A stretch of DNA of 64,000 bases from Membranipora membranacea (Eukaryota > Bryozoa > Gymnolaemata > Cheilostomatida > Membraniporidae): positions 7,333,501-7,397,500 of the forward strand of contig OU612074.1 in the NCBI GenBank assembly GCA_914767715.1. The letters run 5' to 3'. The number at the start of each line of letters is the position of its first letter. Within the stretch, counting starts at the first letter, position 1. The translations under genes were made by a program, and so were the position numbers. Shown one piece after another: positions 1 to 12,059 of this stretch. The notes below the pieces were generated by a model, which did no database searches, was not told the origin of the DNA, and saw nothing but the letters and a program-made list of their open reading frames with translations.

Positions 1-3000
1 CGAAGAGAGTCGAAGAATCTTTCGAGCCATCTCAGACTGCTCCAACTATAAATCACAAAAGTGAATTGTTGTTAATGACCTGTATAAGATATGAGGGACC
101 TTTCATGTTTTCTGCCAAACAGGGTGCAATGATTGGACCTAATTAGGTCCAATGGTTCAATTAACATGAGTTAAACCTTTCCAATCTTAACCATTTCGTA
201 TAGGTAGTCAAATTTCTTTAACAAGTGGATGATACTCTTTAGTTTCGGAATTTGTCTCAACAAACCTCATTGTGTTCCTGGTTAGCCATTTCCGGTTGCT
301 AATGATTTGTTCTTTTCTAAATTTGCAGTACCTCCGCAAGTTTTCTATATCTGATGAAAACAGAGAAATGCCACAATAGGAGAAAAGTGGAAATAGGAAA
401 ATTATAATGACAATGGGCAATTACAGCAAAGCTTGGGGATGTCACTAAGCAGCGTCAACAAGAGCTTAGTAATGTTTGCGGTTATAGTTTTTGATAAAGC
501 ACAATGATGTCGCAAACTAAGTGTAAATGATATTATCCCATAAGTCAAAGCATCTGAACATGTTCTATCAAAGATAAATATCATAATAAACCTAGACAGA
601 ACTATGTATATTCAATATTGAGGCACATAATTCAAAAGATAAGAGGAAAAATATGACTGCGAAAAAAAGTTAGCACCTTTTGCCAACTCTCTCGTGGACA
701 TGAAGAGTTTTCCAAATACTCGTGTGGGGAATGGGATGAGTTAGTTGTTAATCTACGCCAGCCGCAAATATATGTGTTGATATCTCAGGGGAAGGTTTCA
801 TAACATCATGAAAATTCTTTCATGTGGTGTAGACATCGCAAGATAATGATATGGATTTTACTGAATTTAACATTGACTAATCAAATAACAGCTGCTTCAT
901 AAATGCAGGCATTTTACTTGTAGAATGTCTGGTTTAATTTTCAACTTAGATAAAAGGTAAACACAAAGTCTTATGGTATTGCACTCATTGACTTTAGCAT
1001 GACCTTGAAATTCAACTTGATGGAAATTACAATTAACAGTAGGAGTAGTTAGACTGGATAGGTACACTGGATGGACAACATTGATGATTTTGTACAGAAA
1101 ACTATAAATCAGTGGCTGATTGACAGCCAACGGGAACTTGACAAATTCATGCTTCAAGATACCTATACATGACCATGGGACATACAGTCTCTCACCACTG
1201 CAAAGTTTATGAGAAGAGAACTAGAGTGTTTATCTATCACGTGGAATCCCTGTCAAAATCAACACCTGAACCAATGAACTCCCTCGGAAGAGGGAGTTCA
1301 TTGCCTGAACATATCTCTGTTATCTCTGTTATTGAATTAGGCCACAGTTTAAAAAAAAAGAATGCCAGATAGTTAGTTACAGCATGAGTTCCATTTTTCC
1401 ATGTTGACTTGGTTATCTATCTTTAACTGCCTGTCTCCGGGTATATGATTGCTCAATTAATATCATAAAATTTTTAAGGATATTTGTAACCGTGGGAGTT
1501 GCGCTTGGCGTTAGGGGTCTGGTAATCGGTGTTATAGCATTGGCAAAGCCCACCATTGTTCAAAAACTGCGTTAATGATGTTTTTACTGCTTTATCTAAG
1601 AAGCTTTCTTTCTAACTTTGAGTCATCGCTTTCAATACAATGGTGAAAGCTTTTTCACCAATTTAAAGCTTTCACCTTTTCAACCATTTAATGTCACTAG
1701 TCACCCAGACATTGGAAAGGATACATCTTTTAGCCAAGAGCTCTAATCAATATTGTAAGTGGTTCTTACTTTTATATTCCTACAGTTTGATAACTTACTG
1801 ATACATGCATTACATTTCATCTCATTACATTACATGTGGACTTTGTTTTCTGTGGTATCAGATATTCATTTCAGTTGCATTCTTCAGACATACTATTGTA
1901 ATTTTGGCATTCTTATTTTAGCTAGATGTAATCCCGACTAGTCACCATTCATAATTGCTCACTATTGCTCACTATCGGATTTTCTATTCCCCCATAATGT
2001 GTGAGTTTTGTATCAATTGTAATGTTCAAAGTTAATTTTGTGTTTATGTAATACCATAACTTTTCCATACAATACCATTATGATCTCGTCTTTGCATAAT
2101 GTCAATCTTGTTGCAAACGCTTATACCGTTCAAACATGTCTTATAACGAGTCAATCCATGTTACAGGATTACCAGATTATTGGAGTAAATAAAATTCTTT
2201 GCACTCTTACACCTGCGTCATTCACGGGATAAAACGGAAGTATCCGATACAATATTCCTTCACCGAATAGTACATATGCAAAAATGTATTGCAGACTTGG
2301 AATATATCATTACCTGTGTAAAATTGAGCCAAAGACCTCTCTATCTCTTCCTGCTATGTCAGTTGTAGCTGTTTTTCTCTCTCCCTTTGCTGGTCCTTGT
2401 GTGAGTGATGTTTATGCTAACAGAAACCCGGTTAAATGTTGAAAATAGTTACAACATGATTGCCACAATGAATGTTAAGCTGATAGCTTGAGTGTCATAA
2501 ACAGAGAGGTTACCCTAATTATTCCTAATTACTTAATTACCTATGTTTCATTGTGTAGCAGTTGATAATTATCTAATAAAGTGGGGATTTGTTATTCCTT
2601 TACACGCATTCAATACACTGTCGACAATTTGTCTTTTGGACCAGGAGAGACAGGGTGTCTCTGTACCCCGACCTGTATATTGCTGTGCTTATATTGGATA
2701 ACCTTATATGGTGGGTGTTCTGAGTTTGAGAATGTACATTTTTATAGATTGTGTTTAAGTTGGATTATAGTCCTAACACTTCGTTGACACAATCATTTAG
2801 AGTTGGGTGCAGGGCACTAGTAACCCTGTATGTAATGAATATGAAGTAAAGTTTTTATAAGACCTACTTCCGGAACTTTGGATGAGCAATAATAATTAAG
2901 ATATAAATCGTATGATCAAGCCTTACTGAATTCTCAGGTTTGTGATTTCCAAAGTTTGGCCACTATGAACTATCAACTCGAGAGTGGGCGATGTTGTCGC

Positions 3001-6000
3001 TGCCCTATTTAATCACTGTGTAAATCCATGACAAAAAAAATTCTGGTTGCACATGCCTATTATCCATACATGTATCATCAACGTTGTCATAATGAATATT
3101 AAATTTGGGCCTGAAAAAGTATTTTTTGAGATCACTATATGTGGCATCTTTTTCAGACAGGTTCACACATTAAGCCCACACCAGGCAGTTCACTCACAGG
3201 TTGTCGTCTACCAGTCAGTGGAAAGTCCTTCTGTGTTTCCCCATTAAAATAAGCCAAAATCTCAACCGCAAACTCATCATCTTAAATTGTAATAAGACAG
3301 GCTGGTTCTTGACACTATAGTTCTTGCCAGCCATATTAGGTGTGTCCTGTGTCAACTACGTACTGTTACACCTCTGGTGAGATTGTTTCATCTTTTCAGT
3401 ACTAGTCAATGGTAGTGAATTCCATGGTTTACAACTAACCTGTGGAAAACCTGACTGGAGGTGAATGGTTGATGGCTTTGAAACTGCCATTTGTAGTAGC
3501 GATTACCAAACAAGAACACTAAACCTTGAAGTCCAGAAATTCTTGATATCTGAATATAAAGATCTGAATCTTAAAAATTTATATGAATTTTTAAAGACCT
3601 AAGAAAATTGCCTACTGTATTACCTCCTATCAGCTTTTCCATAGGTATACGTCTGGATAAAAAAAGTCATGCTAAGTAGTCAGTACTTCTGTATATATAT
3701 ATCTGTCGGATATCCTATATTTATGGTTGATAATGTTACCGTGCCAATATCGAAATAAGTTCTAGTGCAGATATTTTAGCTTATTTAAAACGGATTACAC
3801 AGAACAACTTTCAACTGTGGGCAAAAGAAAATACCTGCACTTCCTTATCATGGTGATACCTGCTATAATTTTTTAATGAATAGGCATGCTCAATTATAAT
3901 AATTTAATATCAAGTCATTGATGCAAGCACCAAATGCCAACACAGACTTCATTGTGACATAGATTTGCACCATAATTGAGTAGAACATTCAAGGGACTGC
4001 ATTGTCCTCTCTATGGATTAATTCTTGTGAACATGAAGTAAATCCTTGGAATTAAGATAAAGCCAGGTCAGCTGGGTATTTTGGTTATGTAAGACGAAAG
4101 CTTACAGCATGTTAGACCAGAGCAATACACACCACAAAAACATGCCAAATCTTTTTTTCAAACATATTTTAACTCGAAATGCGGATATGCTTCAAGCATA
4201 AATGCCACAAGATTTCAGAGGAATGGATAACCGACAATTTTTTGTGCCCTTGGTTAAATTGGTGATTGAATTCAGGTAGATGGTTAGTAGGAGGTGATGG
4301 CAGTAGAAGTGCAAACTGAACAGAGGGAAAGATATGACTGTCCTATCAATATCTAAGTAACGTTGTTCCATTGTGTGGTGGAACTTTTCATGAAGACAGG
4401 GGCCCGGCCGATAGAGACTTCACTAATTATTTCATTCTGTATACAAACACTGATTGTGGGGCATCAAAACATTTGGTCGTTTTTGCGGTTGCGAACCGCC
4501 CTACACATTCTGATCCGTTTTCTTTTCAACATAATAAAAATTGACAAACTAATTTCCATGGCCTGCTCTGGTTTGTAGTTATGAGATTTACAAATGGCCA
4601 ATCCTTGATCTTCCTGGGTACCAACTATGCAGCCTGTAGTTTGCCCATATCCAATAAAAGTTTGTGGTGGTTTTTACATAATTCGGCCCGCAAGTTCCCA
4701 GGTGCCTATGCCATGAAGCCTCCCATCCGAACTGAAGCTTTGTTGAAAAACTAAAGTTAAGTGGATTATCTCCACTCTCTGTCGTTCTTTTACCTTATTG
4801 TTAGCATTAATTTTTATCGCCACCATGAAATTGGATGCATAATACAAACTTCTGGCAAGTTCGCTGGTTCTTGGTCAGTGAGACATTCCAAAACAAATGA
4901 TGCGATGCTCTTTAGTAATGGTAGTAGTATCGAAGCCTTTTTCTTGTTCGCATTTAGAGAGAACACAGATTATTAATTCGGTCTGACGGAGTTCTTCTTA
5001 GAGTGAAAATATTTTATTATAGAGTGTATAGCTGACAATCGCTATCCTCTAAGATGGGATTAGTAGAAATAGCAACAATCATTCTTTTAGCATGCTTAAT
5101 TACACAGATCTAAGAGCGATGGTAGGCGAACTTTCCTGTATCCTAGTATTGTCAATGATCCATAAAGCGTAACATATGGTGGAGTAAGCCTCTTTTATAT
5201 ATGATATAGCTTGCTGATGCAACCAACTGTCACAGCCAGGCCAGTGGTATGTAGGAAAATTCAGGGGTAGACTCAGAGCGCTCAATATTACACATAACCG
5301 TGATGCATTGAAGAATCTAAATTTCAACCATACATCTCGACACATTGTCTCCCAATGCAATCAAAATATATCTTCTTTAGTTCAAAGTTGCAAAGTTTAC
5401 ATACTAAAACTTTTATGGTTCAAAGGCTTATGAAATATATTCATGATAATTAAAAATGAAACATGACACTCTGATGTCCACGCTGATGTCCAAGCTAATG
5501 TCATAAAAATATAGCCGGTAGACAAGTATATAGACAAATATTGTCAACTGAAGGTTGGTGGATTTTTTTTACGATTCAATTCCAGGTGGGTGTAACCTCA
5601 TGTACCCATACAATGATGTGGCATAGTTTCCGTCCTACAATAAGCCTATCACCTGAGTGAAAATGTGTTAATCGTATGGGTTTCGATAGTATGTAATGGT
5701 TTACCTGTCGCTATTTATTTGCAATACCTATCAATAACAATGTTATATCTTGATGGTGATACAACGCTGATCACAAATAAATCATCCTTTGCTCCTTAAA
5801 ACAACCAAGCCGTTTAGGTGGCCTAACTTACCATTGTGAAAGAGTTGATGCTAATCACAAATCAATCTCTGGTCCCACCAATGAAGGTACCATTGATAAC
5901 AGGACTGGGAGTTGCACGCTCCTTCATTTTGTTTGCCAGAGATGGGAGAACTCCAAAAAGACACTCGCATATCACCCCTAAAAATTGACTTGACTTAATG

Positions 6001-6476
6001 TATCTCAAGACGATGATAATATTTTTTTTTACATTGTTTTGACAGAAAAGCTGACTATATACAGTACAATTCTCAAGGAACGTTGCAAAGAGTGGCAGTA
6101 AAAAGAGTGATTAAGCTTATCACTCCCGAGATTAATAATTGATGCAAACACAATAATGCCAATGATACCATCCATATCCGCGCTGCTCCAGCTGATCCTT
6201 TTCTTTATTTGAATTGATCATCAAGAAAGCGAGACTATATGGTTGGGACAGCACAGATTGACACTGTCTGCGATCAACTGTTCAAATAAATTTTGATTTC
6301 CATTACATGGTTGACAATACTTTTGTATTAAACTATATCATTAACACACAATAATGACAATCTTATGGCAGGTATAAATGTAAGCAAGCCATGCCTGTTT
6401 ATGCCATGCCATGCCTATATTAATTGTTGGATGAACCTCTTTTTTTTAACAAATGTGACAATTTTGATAGCGGCAG
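1..6476. other. AT-rich non-coding stretch, no gene recognised
   Basis: I see no recognisable coding region, RNA gene or repeat shared with the rest of the window here. Open frames are short (under 90 codons), occur on both strands and show no domain. The stretch is poorer in shared repeats than everything downstream, so it could be intron or intergenic DNA of a host gene. A short TA run lies near 3695-3705. This is an absence of evidence, not proof of emptiness. Confidence 0.6.
1642..1676. repeat. perfect 12-bp hairpin
   Basis: GGTGAAAGCTTT at 1642-1653 is exactly mirrored by AAAGCTTTCACC at 1665-1676, leaving an 11-base loop. No flanking element or target duplication is visible, so its origin is unknown. 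Confidence 0.7.
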
Positions 6477-6560
6477 GTGACAATCCTGACCATCGAGTTA
6501 TCACAGTACTCTATGATCCAGACATGTGCAATGATAATGGAGGGAGGTTCTTGCTGAGTG
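6477..6560 (+). CDS. candidate internal exon, unknown protein
   Basis: An 84-bp segment is bounded by a possible acceptor (GGCAG before 6477, with a T-rich tract about 25-35 bases upstream) and a good donor (GTAAGT at 6561). Both splice junctions would be phase 1, so the exon is symmetric and encodes about 28 residues (it includes DNPDHRVITVLYDPDM and an NDNGG). I do not recognise the domain. No neighbouring exon was found in the window, and such a short open stretch could be chance. It precedes the repeat-rich region and is not seen elsewhere in the window, which is mildly in favour of a host origin. Confidence 0.25.
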
Positions 6561-6779
6561 GTAAGTGTTTAGTTTTCTTTGGGAGGGTGAGATGTTGGTT
6601 TACAAAAATGGGTTATCTTTATCTTTATTAGAACATTTAAGTTGTCTAGTCATCTACATAGAAACACATTACATGTAAAATCAAGCCTATTATATTACAT
6701 TATCTGACACTGTGAAGGCTCATTCTATAACAACACAATGGTGAATGTAATTTATTTAGCAGGCAGGGTTAATTAGACA

Positions 6780-7645
6780 ATAATGGAAGCTGGTTGGTTT
6801 AATGTAAATGGGTCAAATCTCGACAATTCTAGAATTGTACAGAATTGTCAGACAATTCAGGGGCATGAAACGCAGTGAGTGTGGATGAGACTTGCTACCC
6901 ATTTTTTTTGTAAAATGAGAAAAGGAAAGATCAAACATAAAATCAATTAAATGAGGAATGCTTAAAAGTGTGAGCCTCTCGTCATATTCAGCGTCAGGGT
7001 AGAGTATTCGTGTTGCTTATCGCTGAATTCTTTCCAACCGATCTTTGTTGTGGTTAGACAGGAACGTGAACCAAGCAGGGGCATCATAGCACACTACTGA
7101 TCGTATGTTTGTAGTGTAAAATAATTTAAGCCCTTCATTACTTAGACCTATTGTTCTTAACTTCCTCATTAAAAATAGCCTCGAGTTGCACTAAGTGACT
7201 AATTTATCGACATGATTGTAAAAAGAAAGCTTGCTATTAATAATCCCAAAAACTTTGTGCAAGGGCTTGGTGTTAAAAAATAATCATCTATATGTAACTG
7301 GTTATCATAGGTGTAATGATGACTCAGGGATGTGTTCATAATCTCCGTCTTGTCAGCATTCAGAAGCATTTTATTATTAGCAGACCATGATTGAGTTGAT
7401 TGTATGGCGGGAGCGATGGCAAATTGATCGGTATGGTTATTGACTGCTACATAGAATGTTGTGTCGTCAGCGTATTTTACGTGATTGTATCCCTCTGCTT
7501 TAAGATCATTGGTATGAATCAGACAGAGTATCGGTCCAAGCTTAGTTCCTTGCGGGGCACCAATCTTTGCACTGATATATTATGTAGATCTGCTATTGCC
7601 GTATTTGACGCACTGTGTCTCATCAATTCATTGATACTGTGAGAG
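6780..7645 (-). pseudogene. CR1-group LINE reverse transcriptase fragment
   Basis: Read on the minus strand, the segment encodes the palm of a non-LTR reverse transcriptase: an APQGTKLGPIL block, then the catalytic YADD motif at 7474-7463, followed by the conserved downstream block ending in a C-terminal stretch about two tyrosine-rich motifs before the LINE tail. The reading frame must shift several times beyond 7150, so it is dead although YADD is intact. The 5' side is truncated at about 7645, right against the R1 repeat. The nearest relative in the window is the fragment at 46015-46714, which has the same C-terminal organisation. CR1/L2 group is inferred from these motifs; a clade call needs a tree. 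Confidence 0.75.
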
Positions 7646-7649
7646 AAAT

Positions 7650-9905
7650 ATTCATTAAAAAAACACAACTAAGTAAACATACAGATTAATCAAATATGGA
7701 CAATGTTAAAAGCAACCAATGCCGACTCAATGATTTTAATTAATTTAAACCTGCTCTGAATGAGGCAGCTTTCCTCGGAAAGTGCAATGATACATTCGAC
7801 GGAAATATACACTATAAAAAGGTTCCTATATATTTGCCGATATCTAAGGAGTAGCCTGCCTCTTTGACATGATAAAACAACTTCCAAAATTACATAAAAT
7901 AACAAAGATGCAATTTCATGTTTTAATAATGTCGGTGGGTCATAGAAATCAGTCATTGACGTGAATTGCTTCTTGCCGTACATTGAATCATTCTGCCTGA
8001 TTATAAATTCAGTGTTACATTCTTTAAGAGAAACTAGGAAAGTATTGTGATTTCCAGTTGAGTAGGAGATATCTCTTCTTCACAAGATCAACAAACCACT
8101 TGCATATCTAACCTTTCGCGCTTTCGATTGTTAGCTCGGTGATTGCAGGACGCCGTAGTTAGCTATGATGACAAAAGCGTTTTGAGGTTGTCTCTATACA
8201 GATTCTGCTAAATATGAATAGATTCACACACTTAACTAACGGTATAACATGCCCATACACAAAAAAACACATGCTGTGTGACTATTTAATCGCGCTTGAG
8301 TAAAATGATCAGGAAAGTTGAGATATTGTTAACATAGCCTTACTAGAAACAGCCAGTCCAGCGTTTTTCACACTTGTTTTACAAAAATCACTATCGGTTG
8401 GGTCTCAAGCTCTCAAACTATTACTGGCATAACCATTTTGGCCATTTGTAGGTGGAATGGTAGCCTGACACCATTGAAATCTTACAAAGGTAAGTATCAA
8501 ATGGTGATCCAACTGTCAGTCAATTGACAGAGGATCAAACAGGTGTCACTACCGCAGGCCCACGGTCCAGATTGTGTATTGCCACATCTGGTACTGTCAT
8601 ATTAAAACAAAAGCAAAGCTGACCATCCTAGCCTTAAGAGCAAGATTGGCCTGCTAGTTGCCGTCAAAACGAGGGATACAGGTAGTTTTGTCAGAGTGCA
8701 CTTGGTAATAATCCATGCAAATATGACACTGAGGTGTATATATTACCACTGCAGTGCTGGAGGCATAGACATGACATTTAGCTGAAATTTCTTTCTACCT
8801 TCAACAGAGCCTGTGTTTTGGTAGTTTGGTGACTGCCCTGTCCCGTTAAACCTGTAAGATCAGATCTGATTGGTCAGATAATTAACCAGAGAGAATCGGT
8901 GTTTAAATGACACAAGATATATACAAAGGCTGCGAATATAACCATTTAATTGTAAAATCGTCGGTCACAAACATTAACAAAACCACACATCTCACAAAAG
9001 AGACTGAGCTTTCCAACTAGGATAGCAACTTTGAGGCCTGGTGTATACATATTCAAAAGATGACTGCCAGACATTGAAATTTTTATAGGTTGCTGCTTCG
9101 CTAAATTATAATTTTTAAAATACAAATTTTTTCAATGAAGGGCTTTGAAATTGGTACGAATGACTGATTGCCATATTTCGAATCATCCTAAATCTAGATT
9201 CAGTGTTATATTATTATTGAAGAGAAACCAGTACTGTGACTTCAGGTTGGTTAGGAATTGTGTCCTCCCCACACAGCCAGCAAGCACTTATTCATCTAAT
9301 CTTCACGTTTTCGATCATTTGCGCATCGATCGCAAGAGCCATAGCTGTGATGTCAAAAGCATTTTAAGGTTGTCTCTGTCAATATGTGGCTAGAAAAGGA
9401 CAGTGTTCATCGAACAACATCTTCCTCTATTTTGAGATTAAACTGTCAGACTTCATAAAGGAGAGGTCAGTTTGATAAGCTTCACTGATAAGGCACTCAG
9501 GTCAGGATGATAAGCTTAGTACTGGAAAACACTGTAACCCAGTACCACCTGCCAAATGGTCGAGGCTCCCGGTGACTAATCTGGAGAAAACTCTGGCTTT
9601 GATAGACAGTCGGAGGGTAGGTAGACACCCTGGTAGGATGAACACAAAACCTGCCTATAAGAGTGCATAGACCTTTAGCCTTGCGCTCATCTACCAACGC
9701 TTTACCCTGATGCCTTGCAGCCGTCTCCCTTCAGGACAAAGCCTAAGGAAGCAAACCAGAACAGAACCCAGGGAAAGTGGCATTCAAACTCAAGGGCGGC
9801 AGACTCACTGAACTCCATATATATATTCCAGGCAGCCATAGCAACTACTGAGGCCGTGGACTCGTCTTGGTTTCTCTTTGCCAGGACACAAAAGCCACTT
9901 AGGTA
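7650..9905 (+). repeat. dispersed repeat R1, near full-length copy A
   Basis: This is one of the two longest copies of the dominant repeat family; the other is the inverted copy at 37500-39935. Shared landmarks in order are the AACACAACTAAGTAAACA start, a GTAGCCTGCCTCTTTGACA block (7849), a GAGGTTGTCTCT block, a GATCC hairpin near 8505, a GTGACTGCCCTGTCCC block (8830) and a GGCGGCAGACTCACTGAACT block (9797). No transposase or RT is encoded; the open frames do not stay open between copies. It looks like a non-autonomous element of about 2.2 kb, class unknown. Confidence 0.7.
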
Positions 9906-10149
9906 AAGAGAACTACTTATGTAACTGGCAAAACCCTGTATAGTCTAATTCCTTGCCAACAATCTCTATGAATAATACTGGCTTGGAAGTCGCCCGAGTT
10001 AATAAGATCCAATCACAGAAAATGAAACGAGCTGAATAAAATGGAATAGAATGGAATGAAGCTTGAAGACTGGAATAAGGTTCCGAGGCTGTGGGAGGAG
10101 GAGAGTAGAAGCTGCAGGATATACCATATTTTGGAGCGGTAAACCATCC

Positions 10150-12050
10150 ACTGAACTAAACTTATCAATAAGAACTCCAAACCCCTTCAGAAAACCATCT
10201 GGAAGGACAATATAAGGCAGGAGGTAAAGAGAGTTGAGCCATCATTGCTACATAGTAAAATCCGTGGCAAAAGGAGTGGAGTCAGACAGAGGTTTAAAGA
10301 CAGTAAATACCAGAGAAAGATCAAAATCAACTTACCTAGTATCTTCCTCACCAATGCCAATAGAATATATAACAAGCTAGATGAACTAGAGGCACTGGTA
10401 AGCCCCAAACAACTGAGAAACTGCTGTTGTTTAGCCATCACTGAAACTGAAGCTGCCAATATAGTGCCTTTACCTAAACTGAAAGGCGCAACAGAACCTA
10501 AAGACTTTAGGCCCATCGCCCTGACTCCAATCCTCGCTAAGTGTCTTGAGAAACTTGTGGCGCCCCACATCAGTGCTCACATTGCCGATAGTAACCAGTT
10601 TGCCTATAAACCTAACAGCAGTACAGACGATGCACTATTGTTGTTACTTGACAAAATCACTAATCATTTCAATAGCTCTGCAAAGAATTATGTACGCTCG
10701 ATTTTCATTGACTTTAGCAGTGCTTTTGATACAATCAACAGTAACACCCTAGTCCAAAATATGTCATCTCATAACGTAAACCCCAACATCGTATCCTGGT
10801 CATATAATTTTCTGTCATCATGTACACAGCAAGTGAAAGTAGGTAATACTCTATCTAACAGCATCATAACATCAACTGGATTCTCTCAGGGATGTGTCCT
10901 CAGTCCCATCCTCTTCTCACTTTACGACACGGCAGTAAGCAATGATCACACCATCATAAAATACGCCGATGACACTGTGATATTAGAATTCATCTCGCCA
11001 AAATCACCATCATAACTGCAAGTTGAAATCGATAATATCAGATCATGGTGCACAAGAAACAGTCTGCTCATCAACACAAAGAAAACCAAAGAGCTTGTTT
11101 TCTGTAATCTACGCGATGATCCTGACCCTCCACCCATCATGATCAACAATTCCGCCATCGAACGAGTAGATGAATACAAATATCTTGGCACCAAGGGAGT
11201 CAGGAGTGGTCTGATGGTTAAGGGTATGGACTTGTGATCTTATGATCCACGTTCGATTCCCGGCGCCGGCTGTCACTTCTGATTTGGCACTGACAAGCCA
11301 TTCATCCTAGCCAGGTCTGTTCGGATCAGGACCATAAATACAGGAGGTCTACTGTGTGCTTGCATGCAGTATAAAGATCCCCCTCTGCCTCTTCGAAAAA
11401 AGAGTAGCCGGCAACGGCGGGCAAGGGTATAGGGTACTACCCCACACGAGCCACCCGAGCTTAAGGGGGCCCGTTAAATAGGGCGGTCAAATGAGACCTA
11501 GTGCATAGAAGGAAAAAAAAAAAATCATAAGCTTAACTTCAATACGAACACCAAAAACATCATCGGCAAAGCTAACAAACGACTATTTATCATGAAGCAG
11601 CTAGCCTTTATGAATGTCAAGACAACTACCATTAAGCTGGCATACACCTCATTTCTCGAAAGTGTCCTACAATATCACCTATGTATTCTATACGGACACC
11701 TCTCAGCTGATATTAAGAACCAGTACAATCACCTCATCAAAACAGCACGTAGACTAAGCAAAGGCAGGCTTGAAGTTACAACCATAGACGATATATTCGA
11801 TAAGTACTTCAAAACTAAATGCCTGAGAATGTTCGCTTCGGGCAAAGAAACTGTCATAACGCTATAACAACTCCCATCTGGTGGATACGGAGTGCCAGCC
11901 TACCGTGTAAACTGCCGTAATCACTGTTTTTGCTCATTATGTGTAAAACTGCTCAATCGAATAGCTTGATTCATTTATTATAAATCTAGTCAATGTTTTA
12001 TTATAATTTTTAAAACTTTATTTTTATTCACAGAGCACAACAGAAACATT
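10150..12050 (+). pseudogene. CR1/L2-like LINE with endonuclease deleted
   Basis: The frame from 10245 to 11015 starts with the typical pre-endonuclease block (LPSIFLTNANRIYNKLDELE) and the first endonuclease motif (AITET), then jumps directly into the RT fingers (DFRPIALTP, about residue 87). The whole body of the AP endonuclease and the linker are therefore missing. The palm follows, with FIDFSSAFDTI, a GFSQGCVLSPILFSLY block and YADD at 10962-10973. The frame stops at 11015, resumes, is broken by a SINE at 11197-11524, and continues at 11592-11867 to a C-terminal PSGGYGVPAYR block typical of this LINE group. Relatives are at 23335-24440, 49990-51080 and 57480-59905. Confidence 0.8.
11197..11524 (+). 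mobile_element. tRNA-derived SINE-A inserted in a LINE
   Basis: The 5' part carries RNA polymerase III boxes: A-box-like TGGTCTGATGG at 11207-11217 and a perfect B box GTTCGATTCC at 11251-11260. A tRNA-unrelated body of about 230 bp follows, with a CTACTGTGTGCTTGCATGCA block, ending in an A tract (11513-11524). It interrupts the RT C-terminal coding sequence of the surrounding LINE, so it arrived later. A second copy lies at 40750-41080 and keeps the same boxes and body. The partner LINE supplying its retrotransposition is not evident. Confidence 0.85.
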
Positions 12051-12059
12051 GATTTTACA

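Noticed and set aside
9497-9697. Small frames in R1 copies (also 27419-27622, 28133-28503, 37400-37854)
   Set aside because: They change frame or break between R1 copies, so they are not maintained as genes.
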